Positions 45,261-55,401 of a DNA stretch of 64,000 nt are shown piece by piece. This stretch comes from Candidatus Sericytochromatia bacterium S15B-MN24 CBMW_12. Lineage in GTDB: Bacteria > Cyanobacteriota > Sericytochromatia > S15B-MN24 > UBA4093. Location: contig DAZV01000041.1 of NCBI GenBank assembly GCA_002083825.1, forward strand, positions 23,253 through 87,252, given 5' to 3'. Each line of letters starts with the position of its first letter. Position 1 is the first letter of the stretch. The translations under genes were made by a program, and so were the position numbers. The notes below the pieces were generated by a model, which ran no database searches, was not told the origin of the DNA, and was given only the letters and a program-made list of their open reading frames with translations.

Positions 45261-46048
45261 AAGAGGTACTTGAGGATGTCGATCATGTACGAGTCCGAGA
45301 TGACCCGCCCGTCGTTGGCGTCCACCAGCATGGCGGGCTGATTGCGGTAGTCGAAGAAGATCCAGACCGGACCGAGGAAGTAGGCATCGACCAGGATGGC
45401 CTTGATGGCGTCATGGCTCGGAGCCTCGAGACCGGCGTTCTTGGCCCGCTGGAAGGCTGCTTTGCCGTCGAATTCATGGCGGTCGCTAGGTTCGCGAAGA
45501 AGCTGGCGAATGATCGCTCCGCCGTACTTCATGGCGAGATTCTCGCTCTCGCTCTGGTCCTTGAGCGACCCCCAGAACCCGTAATTCAGGGTGAGCAGCT
45601 TCTTCTTGGTGGGTGACCAGAAGACATGGCGGGAATGACCGGCGAAGGTCAGCCACTTGAAGCCCCAGCCCAGGTAGATCTGCTCGGCGTCAGGCGCCCA
45701 TTCCAGGGCCTGCTTGATGGCCTTGGGCTGGGTGGAGTCCACCGAGGCCAAGACGCCGTAGCCGGGCTGCTCGTCGATGTCCGCGCCCAGGGTCTCCAGA
45801 TTCTGGATGACGGGGCCATGCAGGGCGACGCTGCGGAGGTCGGCCGCCAGGCGATCCAGGGGGCTGTTCGCGACGACCGGTTGCGGGACCGGTGCCTTGC
45901 TCGCGTCGAGCGGTGCGCGCGACTCCTCTTGGGGCAATGCCTGCTGGGACGTGAAGGCGACGGCGCCCGGCGTGATGGCGGAGCGCTGACCACAACCGGT
46001 CGAGCTGATGACGGTGGCGGCCAGGGCGAAGAGAACGAGCCTTTTCAT
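45257..46048 (-). CDS. Lipoprotein of unknown function (263 aa)
   Basis: A lipoprotein (lipobox SSTGC, near Cys 19) with a polar linker and a soluble domain from about residue 60. The domain includes AIKQALEWAPDAEQIYLGWGFKWLTFAGHSRHVFW and later LVDAYFLGPVWIFFDYRNQPAMLVDANDG, a strand-turn-strand pattern close to PepSY-like or beta-propeller-like units, without a sure match. CAAGGAGCG is the ribosome site. The stop codon begins the inverted 56-bp repeat. Confidence 0.72.
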   Translation of the reverse strand: MKRLVLFALAATVISSTGCGQRSAITPGAVAFTSQQALPQEESRAPLDASKAPVPQPVVANSPLDRLAADLRSVALHGPVIQNLETLGADIDEQPGYGVLASVDSTQPKAIKQALEWAPDAEQIYLGWGFKWLTFAGHSRHVFWSPTKKKLLTLNYGFWGSLKDQSESENLAMKYGGAIIRQLLREPSDRHEFDGKAAFQRAKNAGLEAPSHDAIKAILVDAYFLGPVWIFFDYRNQPAMLVDANDGRVISDSYMIDILKYLF

Positions 46049-46241
46049 TGAGACGCTCCTTGCGAGGGAATGGCGCGAGGTTAGATCGACGTTAAGAACT
46101 ACATCGTTCTCTTAACCCGAAACCTTGCGTGGAGATTTTCTTGGAGGGGAGCTGATCGGCTTGGCCATAGGTTTGCTTGCCATTCGACCACAGGCCCGTT
46201 AGACTCGCATGACAGCCGTTAGACGATTGAAAGGCGATCGC

Positions 46242-47003
46242 ATGCCATCTCGAGTCCTGGAACAGCGAGAGAACAACGTCGTTCACCTGATCATCGAGGG
46301 AGAGACGCCGCTCAACATCCTTTCGCGACAAACGCTCGAAGAGTTGAGGCAGCTTTTGCTGCGCCTCACCGAGCAAGAGGATTGCGCGGCCTTGATCCTG
46401 AGGGGGGCGGGCGCGCGGGCCTTCAGCGCGGGCGCCAGCCTGCACGAGATCGCCGAGCTCACTCCGGCCACCGCCCAAGAATTCTCCCACCTGGGGCAGT
46501 CAGTGACGAGCCTGCTGGCGGATTTCCCAGCACCCGTCATCGCGGCGCTCAATGGCCTGGCCTACGGCGGCGGCCTGGAACTGGCGATCGCCTGTGACTT
46601 CCGCATCGCCTCCGACCAAGCCCGCTTCGCCTACCCATCGAGCAAGCTGGGCATCCTGCCCGGCTTCGGCGGCACGCAGCGCTGCCCGCTCTTGATCGGG
46701 CCGTCTCGCAGCAAGGAACTCATGTTCATGGGCCGGGTCCTCGATGCCGATGAAGCCCTCGATTGGGGACTCGTCAACCGCGTCGTGCCCCCGTCCGGCG
46801 TCCTCTCGGAGGCCGTCTCCTGGGCGAACGAACTGGCGAATCGCAGTACCTACGCGATCAGGCTGGCCAAGGAATGCATCGGCATGACCGAACGGGCGGA
46901 TTTCTTCTTCGAACAGGAGGCCTTCGCCAATTGCTTCCAGCGGCCCGAGGTCCAGGAGCAGATTCGCATCTGGCTGGCAAGTTCCACCGGCGAGAAGGCC
47001 TAG
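46242..47003 (+). CDS. Enoyl-CoA hydratase/isomerase family protein (254 codons)
   Basis: A crotonase-fold enzyme. The domain runs from VVHLIIEGETPLNILS, through GAGARAFSAGASLHEI and NGLAYGGGLELAIACDFRIA, to YPSSKLGILPGFGGTQRCP. In classical hydratases the residue two before LG in PExxLG is catalytic Glu144; here it is Ser (PSSKLG). The later glutamate (KELMFMGR) that matches Glu164 is kept. It may be an isomerase or a hydratase with altered chemistry. ATG 46242 follows GAAAGGCGATCGC. It shares one base with the MazG-like gene after it. Confidence 0.87.
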   Translation: MPSRVLEQRENNVVHLIIEGETPLNILSRQTLEELRQLLLRLTEQEDCAALILRGAGARAFSAGASLHEIAELTPATAQEFSHLGQSVTSLLADFPAPVIAALNGLAYGGGLELAIACDFRIASDQARFAYPSSKLGILPGFGGTQRCPLLIGPSRSKELMFMGRVLDADEALDWGLVNRVVPPSGVLSEAVSWANELANRSTYAIRLAKECIGMTERADFFFEQEAFANCFQRPEVQEQIRIWLASSTGEKA

Positions 47004-47314
47004 TGGAACTCGCGGAACTGTCGCAGCGGATGCATGCGTTCGTCCGCTCGAAGGGCTGGTACGAAAGCACATCCGCTCGCCCTCAGACTCCTCCCAACCT
47101 CGCCAAGTCCCTCGTCATCGAGGCGGGGGAAGTTCTCGAACTCTTTCAGTGGACCGATTCGGCCAATCCCGAGAAACTCGGAGCCGAACTCGCCGACGTC
47201 CTCCTCTACCTCCTCCAGCTGGCGGATGTTGCGGGAATCGACCTCGAATCAGCCACGCTTCGCAAGCTGGCCCTCAACCAGAATCGAAACTGGGACCCAC
47301 CCGCTGCGGAGTGA
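47003..47314 (+). CDS. MazG-like nucleotide pyrophosphohydrolase (103 aa)
   Basis: A small all-alpha NTP-PPase of the RS21-C6/dCTPase type. The sequence PPNLAKSLVIEAGEVLELFQW is the family core with the EExxE-like metal site (EAGEVLE), and ELADVLLYLLQLAD carries the second acidic pair. The start is a GTG that overlaps the TAG stop of the hydratase by one base. It would hydrolyse abnormal or excess nucleotides; its link to the acyl-CoA genes looks positional only. Confidence 0.85.
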   Translation: MELAELSQRMHAFVRSKGWYESTSARPQTPPNLAKSLVIEAGEVLELFQWTDSANPEKLGAELADVLLYLLQLADVAGIDLESATLRKLALNQNRNWDPPAAE

Positions 47315-47390
47315 TCCCTCCCCCCGAGCCGGCTGAAATGCCCCGCGTCAAATCCGGGCAAAGCGCGGTGCTGGCGAGCATGGCCGGCTT

Positions 47391-47452
47391 ATGTTACGCT
47401 CTTAACGTCGGGTTAAACTATCAGTTGAACGCCCGTAAGCACCCGTTAGCAC
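47391..47452 (+). promoter_or_regulatory. Possible control region of the beta-oxidation operon
   Basis: The stretch before the thiolase gene has direct repeats: CCCGTAAGCA (47432-47441) and CCCGTTAGCA (47442-47451), and GTTAAAC / GTTGAAC 12 bases apart. CCGTTAG also occurs twice ahead of the enoyl-CoA hydratase at 46242. It may hold operators for a fatty-acid-responsive regulator; no named motif is matched. Confidence 0.35.
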
Positions 47453-47468
47453 GAAGGAAGGACGAGCA

Positions 47469-48689
47469 ATGCCTGAACGCCATGAGCGAAACGTGATCGT
47501 GAGCGCCGTGCGCACGCCATTTGCCAAGATGAGCGGCTCGCTCGCAAGCTTCACCGCACCCGAACTGGGGGCGATGGTCATCGCCGAGGCCGTTCGCCGT
47601 GCCGGCGTGGCCCCGGAATCAGTCGACAACGTGCTCATGGGCCTCGTCCTCTCGGCCGGCGTCGGCCAGATCCCTTCCCGGCAGGCCTCCATCAAGGCGG
47701 GGCTTCCGCCCCAGACCTCCTCGATGACCATCAACAAGGTCTGCGCCTCCGGCATGCGGGCCGTGACCATGGCGGACCAGTTCCTCAGCCTCGGCGACGG
47801 CGAAATCATCGTCGCGGGCGGCATGGAATCCATGACCAGCGCCCCCTATCTCCTCAAGAAAGCCCGCGGCGGTTACCGCATGGGTCACGGCGAACTCCTC
47901 GACGCCATGATTCACGACGGCCTCTGGTGCGCCTTCCATGACGTTCACATGGGCGTCCACGGCTCCACCATCGCCGCCGAGTTCGGCATCACCCGCGAAG
48001 ACCAGGATGCCTGGTCCGCCCGCAGCCACCAACTCGCCGACCTGGCCTGGCGCGAGGGCCGCTTCGACCAAGAAGTCATGACGATCGACGTCCCCGTCGG
48101 CAGGAAGGAAACCCGATCTTTCCGCCATGACGAATCCATCCGCCCGGACACCACCGCCGAGACGCTCGCCAAGCTGCGTCCCGCCTTCTCCCCCGATGGA
48201 ACCATCACCGCGGGCAACGCCCCCGGCGTCAACGACGGAGCGGCGGCCCTGGTCATCATGAGCGAGACCAAGGCCCGCGAACTGGGCCTCAAGCCTCTGG
48301 CCGCCATCGTCGGCCACGCCAAGGTCGGCGAACTGCCGCCTTATCTGGCGACCGTCCCCGCACTCGCCATCCAGAAGGCCTTGAAGCAGGCTGGTCTGTC
48401 GGTCGACGACCTCGACCTCCTCGAGATCAACGAGGCCTTCGCGGCGGTCACCCTCACCTCGACCAAGATCCTGGCCGAGGGTGACGCCGGCCGCATGCAG
48501 GCGCTGCGCGAGAAGACCAACGTGAACGGCGGCGCGGTGGCCATGGGCCATCCGATCGGTGCTTCCGGCGCCCGCCTCGTCTCGACCCTCGCCTACGAAC
48601 TCAACCGCCGCGGCGCCCGCTACGGCGCAGCCGCCATCTGCTCCGGCGCAGCCCAGGGCGATGCCATCATCCTCGAACGTCTCGATTAG
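47469..48689 (+). CDS. Acetyl-CoA acyltransferase (thiolase)
   Basis: A 406-residue thiolase, the last step of beta-oxidation or acetoacetyl-CoA formation. The nucleophile is Cys92 in [18 protein letters not shown] and [12 protein letters not shown] carry the other active-site residues, and Cys391 in CSGAAQGDA is the acid/base, with AA in place of the usual GG. It heads a six-gene operon with 24-, 12-, 30- and 0-base gaps and then a 4-base overlap. GGAAGGACGAGCA is the ribosome site. Confidence 0.93.
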   Translation: MPERHERNVIVSAVRTPFAKMSGSLASFTAPELGAMVIAEAVRRAGVAPESVDNVLMGLVLSAGVGQIPSRQASIKAGLPPQTSSMTINKVCASGMRAVTMADQFLSLGDGEIIVAGGMESMTSAPYLLKKARGGYRMGHGELLDAMIHDGLWCAFHDVHMGVHGSTIAAEFGITREDQDAWSARSHQLADLAWREGRFDQEVMTIDVPVGRKETRSFRHDESIRPDTTAETLAKLRPAFSPDGTITAGNAPGVNDGAAALVIMSETKARELGLKPLAAIVGHAKVGELPPYLATVPALAIQKALKQAGLSVDDLDLLEINEAFAAVTLTSTKILAEGDAGRMQALREKTNVNGGAVAMGHPIGASGARLVSTLAYELNRRGARYGAAAICSGAAQGDAIILERLD

Positions 48690-48713
48690 TCCCCTCGGAG
48701 AAAGGAACCTCGC

Positions 48714-49592
48714 ATGAACCTCAACCTCATCGCCGTCCTGGGGGGCGGGCAAATGGGATCCGGAATCGCCCAGGTCTTCGCCCAAAGCGGGTTCAAGACG
48801 GTCATCTACGACCTGGCCACCAGCGCTCTGGAGGCGTCCCGCAAGGGCATCTCCAAGAACCTCGATCGCGCGGTGGAAAAGGGCAGGCTGAGCGCCGAGG
48901 ACCGCGAGGCCGTCCTGGCTCGCCTCACCTGGACCTCCAATCTCGCCGACCTCGCGGAATCCGACCTGGTCGTCGAGGCCATCATCGAGAAGCTGGAAAC
49001 CAAGTTCCAGACCTGGAAACAGGTCGACGAACTCTGCCGTCCGACCACCATCTTCGCCTCCAACACCTCCAGCCTGCCGATCACCCAGCTGGCGGGGGGT
49101 GTGAGTCATCCCGAGCGCTTCATCGGCATGCACTTCATGAACCCGGTTCCCGTGATGCAACTGGTCGAGATCATTCGCGGCTACATGACCTCAGATGCGG
49201 TCTACCAAGCCACTTTCGACCTGGCGAAGACCCTGAACAAGGTCCCCGTCACCGTCGAGGACTCGGCGGGCTTCATCTCCAACCGGATCCTGATGCCCAT
49301 GATCAACGAGGCCATTTTCTGCCTCCACGAAGGCATCGCCACCAAGGATGACATCGACACCGTCATGAAGCTCGGGATGAACCATCCCATGGGGCCCCTG
49401 ACGCTTGCCGACTTCATCGGCCTCGATACCTGCCTCTTCATCATGGAAGTGCTCTATCGCGATTTCGCCGATTCCAAGTACCGCCCCTGCCCCTTGCTCC
49501 GCAAGATGGTCCAGGCGGGGCAGCTCGGGCGCAAGACCGGCGCCGGCTTCTACACCTACGAGACGGCCGCCAAGGCTGTCGCCGCCAAGTAA
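48714..49592 (+). CDS. 3-hydroxyacyl-CoA (3-hydroxybutyryl-CoA) dehydrogenase
   Basis: A 292-residue NAD-dependent enzyme of beta-oxidation. The Rossmann motif is VLGGGQMGSGIAQVFA, the catalytic region contains RFIGMHFMNPVPVMQLVE with the active His, and DSAGFISNRILMPMINE is the domain-linking signature. It is the single-function type (Hbd/PaaH size). It acts with the thiolase upstream and the dehydrogenases downstream. Confidence 0.95.
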   Translation: MNLNLIAVLGGGQMGSGIAQVFAQSGFKTVIYDLATSALEASRKGISKNLDRAVEKGRLSAEDREAVLARLTWTSNLADLAESDLVVEAIIEKLETKFQTWKQVDELCRPTTIFASNTSSLPITQLAGGVSHPERFIGMHFMNPVPVMQLVEIIRGYMTSDAVYQATFDLAKTLNKVPVTVEDSAGFISNRILMPMINEAIFCLHEGIATKDDIDTVMKLGMNHPMGPLTLADFIGLDTCLFIMEVLYRDFADSKYRPCPLLRKMVQAGQLGRKTGAGFYTYETAAKAVAAK

Positions 49593-49604
49593 CCGGAGAC
49601 TCTC

Positions 49605-50801
49605 ATGCACATCGAGCTGACCGATAACCAGAAAGCGATCCAGGAGATGGTCTGCGAGTTCGCCGCTCGCGACATCATGCCGCATGTCGCCCGCTGGGAC
49701 CGTGAAGAAGAATTCCCCGTCGACGTCTTCCGCCGGATGGGCGAACTGGGCCTCCTGGGCCTGCCCATTCCCGAGCTCTGGGGTGGCGGAGGCGGCACCT
49801 TCGGGGAATACGCCGTCGCCATCGAAGAACTCGCCAAGGCCGACGCCGGCCTGGCCTGCGCCTACTCGGTCCACGTCTCGGCCCATACCAACTCGGTTTT
49901 CGAGTTCGGAACCGAGGAGCAGAAGAAGAAGTACCTCCCCCGCCTCTGCTCGGGCGAACTGATCGGCGCCTTCGCCCTCACCGAGCCGAACTGCGGCTCG
50001 GACGCCTCGGCCCTCCTGACCAAGGCCGTCGAGGACGGCGACCATTACGTGCTGACCGGCACGAAGCAATGGATCACCAACGCCAAGAGCGCCGGCCTCT
50101 TCTTGCTCTTCGCTCGGACCAACCCCGACGAACCCGGCGCCAAGGGCATCACCGCCTTCCTGATCGAGGCGGGAACCCCGGGCCTGGCCATCGGTCGCAA
50201 GACGCGCAAAATGGGCATGCGCTCGAGCGAGACCTACGACCTGGTTCTCGAAAACTGCCGCGTGCCCAAGTCCGCGATCATCGGAACGCTCAACGAGGGC
50301 TTCAAGATCGCCATGAAGACCCTCGATGCCGGTCGCGTCGGAATTGCCGCCCAGGCCCTCGGAATCGCCCAGGCGGCGCTGGACGAGGCCAAGAAGTTCG
50401 CCAACGAGCGCGTGGCCTTCGGTCAGCCCATCAACCGCTTCCAGGCCATCCAGTGGAAGGTCGCCGACATGGCGGTTCGGATCAACGCCTCGCGCCTTCT
50501 GACCTACCGCGCGGCGTCGCTCAAGGATCAGGGGCTTCCTTGCACCAAGGAAGGTGCGATGGCCAAGCTCTTCGCAAGCCGTACGGCCCGCGAGGCTTGC
50601 AACGAGTCGCTCCAGATTCATGGCGGCTACGGCTACACCGACGAGTTCGCCATCGAAAGGCACTACCGGGACGCCAAGGTGACCGAGATCTACGAGGGAA
50701 CGTCCGAGATCCAGAAGATCGTGATCTCGCGCGCGTTGCTCGGCCAGAACGCCTCCAACGCCCGCGGCTCAGAGGCTAGAAATCAAACGGCCAAGGTCTA
50801 G
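49605..50801 (+). CDS. Acyl-CoA dehydrogenase (first of two)
   Basis: A 398-residue FAD flavoenzyme that introduces the first double bond in an acyl-CoA. The FAD/substrate signature ALTEPNCGSDAS and the catalytic glutamate region KVTEIYEGTSEIQ are both present; the catalytic base is the Glu of YEGTSE. It is followed by a second, similar enzyme, so the two may differ in chain length or branching. An electron-transfer flavoprotein is needed but is not in the window. Confidence 0.94.
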   Translation: MHIELTDNQKAIQEMVCEFAARDIMPHVARWDREEEFPVDVFRRMGELGLLGLPIPELWGGGGGTFGEYAVAIEELAKADAGLACAYSVHVSAHTNSVFEFGTEEQKKKYLPRLCSGELIGAFALTEPNCGSDASALLTKAVEDGDHYVLTGTKQWITNAKSAGLFLLFARTNPDEPGAKGITAFLIEAGTPGLAIGRKTRKMGMRSSETYDLVLENCRVPKSAIIGTLNEGFKIAMKTLDAGRVGIAAQALGIAQAALDEAKKFANERVAFGQPINRFQAIQWKVADMAVRINASRLLTYRAASLKDQGLPCTKEGAMAKLFASRTAREACNESLQIHGGYGYTDEFAIERHYRDAKVTEIYEGTSEIQKIVISRALLGQNASNARGSEARNQTAKV

Positions 50802-50831
50802 GCGCCAAGGTCCACAAGGAGAAGCAAGACG

Positions 50832-51980
<1,149 letters not shown>

Positions 51981-52967
51981 GTGCCGATCGAACCGGCGAG
52001 TCTTGCCGAACGGGTTCTGAAGGGTGAGAGACGGGCGATCGCCCGCCTCATCACCCTGCTGGAGAATCGCGACCCCGCGGCCCAGGAGCCCTTGGCTCAG
52101 CTCTACTCCCACGCGGGACGGGCCTGGCTGATCGGCGTCACCGGGCCGCCGGGAGCCGGCAAGAGTTCGCTGGTGGACGTCCTGGTCACCACCATGCGTC
52201 GGGATGGCCTCACCGTGGGAGTGGTTGCCGTCGACCCGTCCAGCCCCTTCTCCGGGGGCGCCATTCTGGGCGATCGCATCCGCATGAAGAGCCACGCGGC
52301 CGATTCCGGCGTCTTCATCCGCTCGATGTCCAGTCGGGGCCATCTCGGCGGCCTAGCACTCGCCACCAAGGCAGCATGTCGGGTTCTCGACGCGGCGGGC
52401 TTCGACGTGATCGTCGTCGAGACGGTGGGCGTGGGGCAATCCGAGGTCGAGATTGCCCAATCGGCGGATACCACGCTGCTCGTGATGCCGCCGAACCTGG
52501 GAGACGGCATCCAGGCCATCAAGGCGGGCATCATGGAGGTGCCGGATCTCTTCGTGATCAACAAGGCGGACCTGCCTGGTGCTCAAGCGGCCGCCAACGA
52601 GATTCGCTCGGCGCTGGCGCTGGAGCCCCCCGGCGACTGGGATCCGCCCGTACTCTTGGCCCAGAGCACGGCGCCGTCGCTCGAGGCCTCGCAACTTTCC
52701 GAGGTCTGGCAAGCCATCCGCCGACACCGGGAATTCCTCGAATCGAGCGGGGAGCTCGCGCGGCGGCGCGCGCAGACGCTGCGCGAAGAGGTCATCCAGG
52801 ACGTCACGGGGCGACTCCTGGACTTGATTCGGCGAGAGGCGGATTCGCCGCTTTTCGACTCCGTCACGCAGGACCTGCAGGCGCGTCGGATGGTTCCCCA
52901 GGAGGCGGCAGATCGGTTACTGGAGCGTTTGGCAGCTTGCCTGCATCGCGAGGAGGTACGAAAGTGA
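51981..52967 (+). CDS. meaB: MeaB-type P-loop GTPase, methylmalonyl-CoA mutase chaperone
   Basis: A 328-residue G3E-family GTPase that loads and protects the B12 cofactor of methylmalonyl-CoA mutase. The P-loop is GPPGAGKSSL, followed by VDPSSPFSGGAILGDRIRM, then VVETVGVGQSE and NKAD, the full G-motif set. GTG 51981 follows the acyl-CoA dehydrogenase stop with no gap. The mutase it serves is at 35.9-37.6 kb, and the fused IcmF at 55.4 kb carries its own GTPase. Confidence 0.95.
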   Translation: MPIEPASLAERVLKGERRAIARLITLLENRDPAAQEPLAQLYSHAGRAWLIGVTGPPGAGKSSLVDVLVTTMRRDGLTVGVVAVDPSSPFSGGAILGDRIRMKSHAADSGVFIRSMSSRGHLGGLALATKAACRVLDAAGFDVIVVETVGVGQSEVEIAQSADTTLLVMPPNLGDGIQAIKAGIMEVPDLFVINKADLPGAQAAANEIRSALALEPPGDWDPPVLLAQSTAPSLEASQLSEVWQAIRRHREFLESSGELARRRAQTLREEVIQDVTGRLLDLIRREADSPLFDSVTQDLQARRMVPQEAADRLLERLAACLHREEVRK

Positions 52968-53266
52968 TCTTGGAAGTACTGACCGTTCGGGTGGAACCCG
53001 AGCGCCTAGAGGAGTTCGTCGCGCTGGATCGCGAGGTCTGGACCGAGACGCTCCGCAAACAGCCCGGTTTCATTCGAAAGGAAGCCTGGCTGGGCGAAGA
53101 TCCCGACGAAGTGACCTTCGGGGTCTGGTGGGAGAGCCGAGAGGCCCTGGCAGCGTTTCCTTCCGCGACCACCGACGAACTGGACCGCCAGATGTCCCGG
53201 ATTCCATCGTCCATCGTCGGCGTGCGGGTGATGGATATCGTCCTTTCCTCTTGCGGCGAACCGTAG
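52964..53266 (+). CDS. TIGR03792-like conserved protein (100 aa)
   Basis: A short alpha/beta protein with the plan of antibiotic-biosynthesis-monooxygenase-like (ferredoxin-like barrel) folds: LTVRVEPERLEEFVALDREVWT, then PGFIRKEAWLGEDPDEVTFGVWWESREA. I recognise the pattern as TIGR03792, a family known mostly from cyanobacteria. The GTG start overlaps the meaB stop by four bases and AGGAGG lies ahead. No catalytic role is shown. Confidence 0.72.
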   Translation: MILEVLTVRVEPERLEEFVALDREVWTETLRKQPGFIRKEAWLGEDPDEVTFGVWWESREALAAFPSATTDELDRQMSRIPSSIVGVRVMDIVLSSCGEP

Positions 53267-53399
53267 TAATTCGTTAGCATCCCGTCGATTGATTTCCCTC
53301 GGCGGGAGGACTATGGTGAGGGCAAAGCTTTGGCTGATGCCCCCCTTTTTTAACCATGCGGGGACCGTCGAGCGCCAATCACGCGGGAGGGGGCCAGTC

Positions 53400-53714
53400 A
53401 TGATCGTCGAGGAAACCCTAGCGGGTTGCCGGAGCGATTCTTGTGACGCGCATTGCCTTCGCTGCGACTCGCTCCTGGCTCCTTGCGAGTCGCACGCGAA
53501 TCAGCACGTCAACCAGAACACCAACCAGAACACCAACCAGAACACCAACCACTTGAACGGGTCCGATCCGCCGAGGGTGACGTGGCGTCACCGCGGCGGA
53601 TTCGATTACCTTCCGCCTTACGACGGCCCTCCTGGCGCGAGACATGGCAAACGCTCATGCTTTCACGCCAAGGAGTTTATTAAATGTCGCTATCTTCCGG
53701 GACCACCCGATTAA
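53400..53714 (+). CDS. Possible cysteine- and Asn/Gln-rich ORF (104 aa) ahead of SulP
   Basis: A frame with GGGAGGGGGCC ahead of ATG 53400 runs 31 bases into the SulP gene. Its start (MIVEETLAGCRSDSCDAHC) is Cys-rich, and the middle is a 12-bp-encoded NQNT repeat. The C-terminus looks random. It may be a small regulatory ORF or chance. The whole stretch 53267-53683 holds no other gene; apart from this it shows only the NQNT repeat array, a palindrome at 53576-53592 and a few -10-like boxes. Confidence 0.3.
   Translation: MIVEETLAGCRSDSCDAHCLRCDSLLAPCESHANQHVNQNTNQNTNQNTNHLNGSDPPRVTWRHRGGFDYLPPYDGPPGARHGKRSCFHAKEFIKCRYLPGPPD
53511..53546 (+). repeat. 12-bp tandem repeat (three perfect copies)
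   Basis: The 12-mer aaccagaacacc occurs three times, followed by a decayed fourth. It lies in the gap before the SulP gene. Confidence 0.9.
53576..53592. promoter_or_regulatory. Perfect 7+7 palindrome upstream of the SulP gene
   Basis: GGTGACG-TGG-CGTCACC is a perfect inverted repeat with a 3-base centre, about 90 bases ahead of the SulP start. It has the size and symmetry of a homodimeric regulator operator, or it could be a small leader hairpin. Confidence 0.45.
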
Positions 53715-55306
53715 AGCTCGACGCCCCGCATGCCTTGAGGGGAGACCTGATGGGCGGCTTGACCGCCGCCATCGTCGCCCTGCCACTGGCCCTCGCTTTC
53801 GCCGTGGCCAGCGGCGTCGACCCCAAGGCCGGCATCTACGCGGCCATCGTCGCGGGAATCATCGCCTCCCTCTTCGGAGGATCCCCGGTGCAAATCACCG
53901 GGCCTACCGGCGCCATGGCCGTCATCCTGGTCGGCCTGGTCGCCCAGTACGGCATCGAGAAGATCTGGATCGCCGGCATCCTCGCCGGCCTCATCCAGAT
54001 TTCCCTCGGCTTGCTCAAGCTGGGCAAGCTCATCACCTTCATCCCATCTCCCGTCATCGTCGGCTTCACCAACGGCATCGCGGTCATCATCTTCTCGGGC
54101 CAAATCGGCTCCTTCCTGGGATTGAAGGCCGACGCGGGCCATGGCTTCCTGGCCATGATGCGGCAACTCTGGGGAATGCTCTTCGGCATCAATCCGGCGG
54201 CCATGGCCATCGGCCTCCTGGTGGTCATCACCATGGTGCTCTGGCCCCGGATCACCACGACCGTCCCCGGATCCCTGGTCGGCCTGATTGGCGCGACGGT
54301 CGTCGCCAGCCTCCTGCAGCTCGACGTTCCGCGGATCGGCATGATTCCCCAGAGCCTCCCGATGCCGCGGCTGCCGGTATTCGACATGGCGATCGTGAAG
54401 GATCTCATCAAGCCCGCCATGGCGCTTGCCGCGCTGGGATCCATCGAGTCCCTGCTCTCGGCGGTGGTCGCCGACGGGATGACGGGGCAGAAGCACAACC
54501 CCAACCAAGAGCTCATCGGCCAAGGCCTGGCCAACGTGGCGGTGCCCTTCTTCGGGGGCATCCCGGTGACCGGAGCGATCGCCCGCACGGCGGTCAATAT
54601 TCGCTCGGGCGGACGGACCCGCCTCTCCGGCATCCTCCATGGCGTGATCCTGGCCATCATCGTCCTGGCCTTTGCGCCCCTGGCGGCGCAGATTCCCTTG
54701 GCCGCGCTGGCGGGCATCCTGATGGTCATCAGCTACCGCATGGTGGAATGGCGCCAGGTCAAGCTCATGGCCAACGCGACCAAGTCCGACCTCTTCGTCC
54801 TCTTGCTCACCTGGGGCGTGACGATCTTCTTCGACCTGATCCTGGCGGTGGAGGTCGGACTCGTCGCCGCCGCGGTGCTCTTCCTGCGCCGCATGACCGA
54901 CCTGCACCTGATCAAGATGCCCTCCGAGAACATCCTGCCTCCCGGCGACGAATCCCAGGTCCCCCCCGACATGGCCGTCTACCAGATTGCCGGCCCGCTC
55001 TTCTTCGGAGCGGCCACCGCCTTCGCGGATACCCTCAAGGAACACCGAAAGATTCGCTTCCTGCTCCTGCGCATGCGGGCGGTTCCCAACATCGATGCGA
55101 CGGCCGCCGTCTCGCTCGAAGAGATCATCGTCACCCTCAAGGCTCGCGGCATCCGGGTCATGCTCAGCGGGCTCGATCCCCAGGTGGAATCGGTGCTCAA
55201 GCGGATGGGGATCCTCGCGAAGCTCGGCCGCGAAAACGTCTTCGACAACTCGCTGGACGCCATTCACGAGGTCTCCCCGTTGCCCGAACGGCCCGCCGGA
55301 GCTTGA
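53684..55306 (+). CDS. SulP family anion transporter with STAS domain
   Basis: A 540-residue membrane transporter with about 11-14 helices followed by a cytoplasmic STAS domain (about residues 430-540, with FGAATAFAD and NIDATAAVSLEEI). The SulP fold is clear from the N-terminal GGLTAAIVALPLALAFAVASG and GGSPVQITGPTGAMAV. Substrates in the family include sulfate, bicarbonate and C4-dicarboxylates. The start follows AAGGAGTTTATTAA. It is not linked to a cysteine or CO2-fixation operon here, so the anion is uncertain. Confidence 0.92.
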   Translation: MSLSSGTTRLKLDAPHALRGDLMGGLTAAIVALPLALAFAVASGVDPKAGIYAAIVAGIIASLFGGSPVQITGPTGAMAVILVGLVAQYGIEKIWIAGILAGLIQISLGLLKLGKLITFIPSPVIVGFTNGIAVIIFSGQIGSFLGLKADAGHGFLAMMRQLWGMLFGINPAAMAIGLLVVITMVLWPRITTTVPGSLVGLIGATVVASLLQLDVPRIGMIPQSLPMPRLPVFDMAIVKDLIKPAMALAALGSIESLLSAVVADGMTGQKHNPNQELIGQGLANVAVPFFGGIPVTGAIARTAVNIRSGGRTRLSGILHGVILAIIVLAFAPLAAQIPLAALAGILMVISYRMVEWRQVKLMANATKSDLFVLLLTWGVTIFFDLILAVEVGLVAAAVLFLRRMTDLHLIKMPSENILPPGDESQVPPDMAVYQIAGPLFFGAATAFADTLKEHRKIRFLLLRMRAVPNIDATAAVSLEEIIVTLKARGIRVMLSGLDPQVESVLKRMGILAKLGRENVFDNSLDAIHEVSPLPERPAGA

Positions 55307-55347
55307 GGCTCCCGCCCGCACGGCTGGCATGAGCCCCGCATCCGAGC

Positions 55348-55353
55348 TAGAAT
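55348..55353 (+). promoter_or_regulatory. -10-like element (TAGAAT within GCTAGAAT) for the IcmF gene
   Basis: TAGAAT lies 49 bases ahead of the IcmF start codon and shares the GCTAGAAT octamer with two other promoters in the window. Confidence 0.5.
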
Positions 55354-55401
55354 AGAACCAACTCGCGACTCCGGCGCTTGCGCCTGTTCTACGGAGATAC
55401 C

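Noticed and set aside
47619..49160. 513-residue minus-strand frame
   Set aside because: It is opposite the thiolase and hydroxyacyl-CoA dehydrogenase genes, whose motifs are complete.
53711..55330. 539-residue minus-strand frame
   Set aside because: It is opposite the SulP gene and consists of Asp/Gly/His/Gln-rich sequence with no hydrophobic core.
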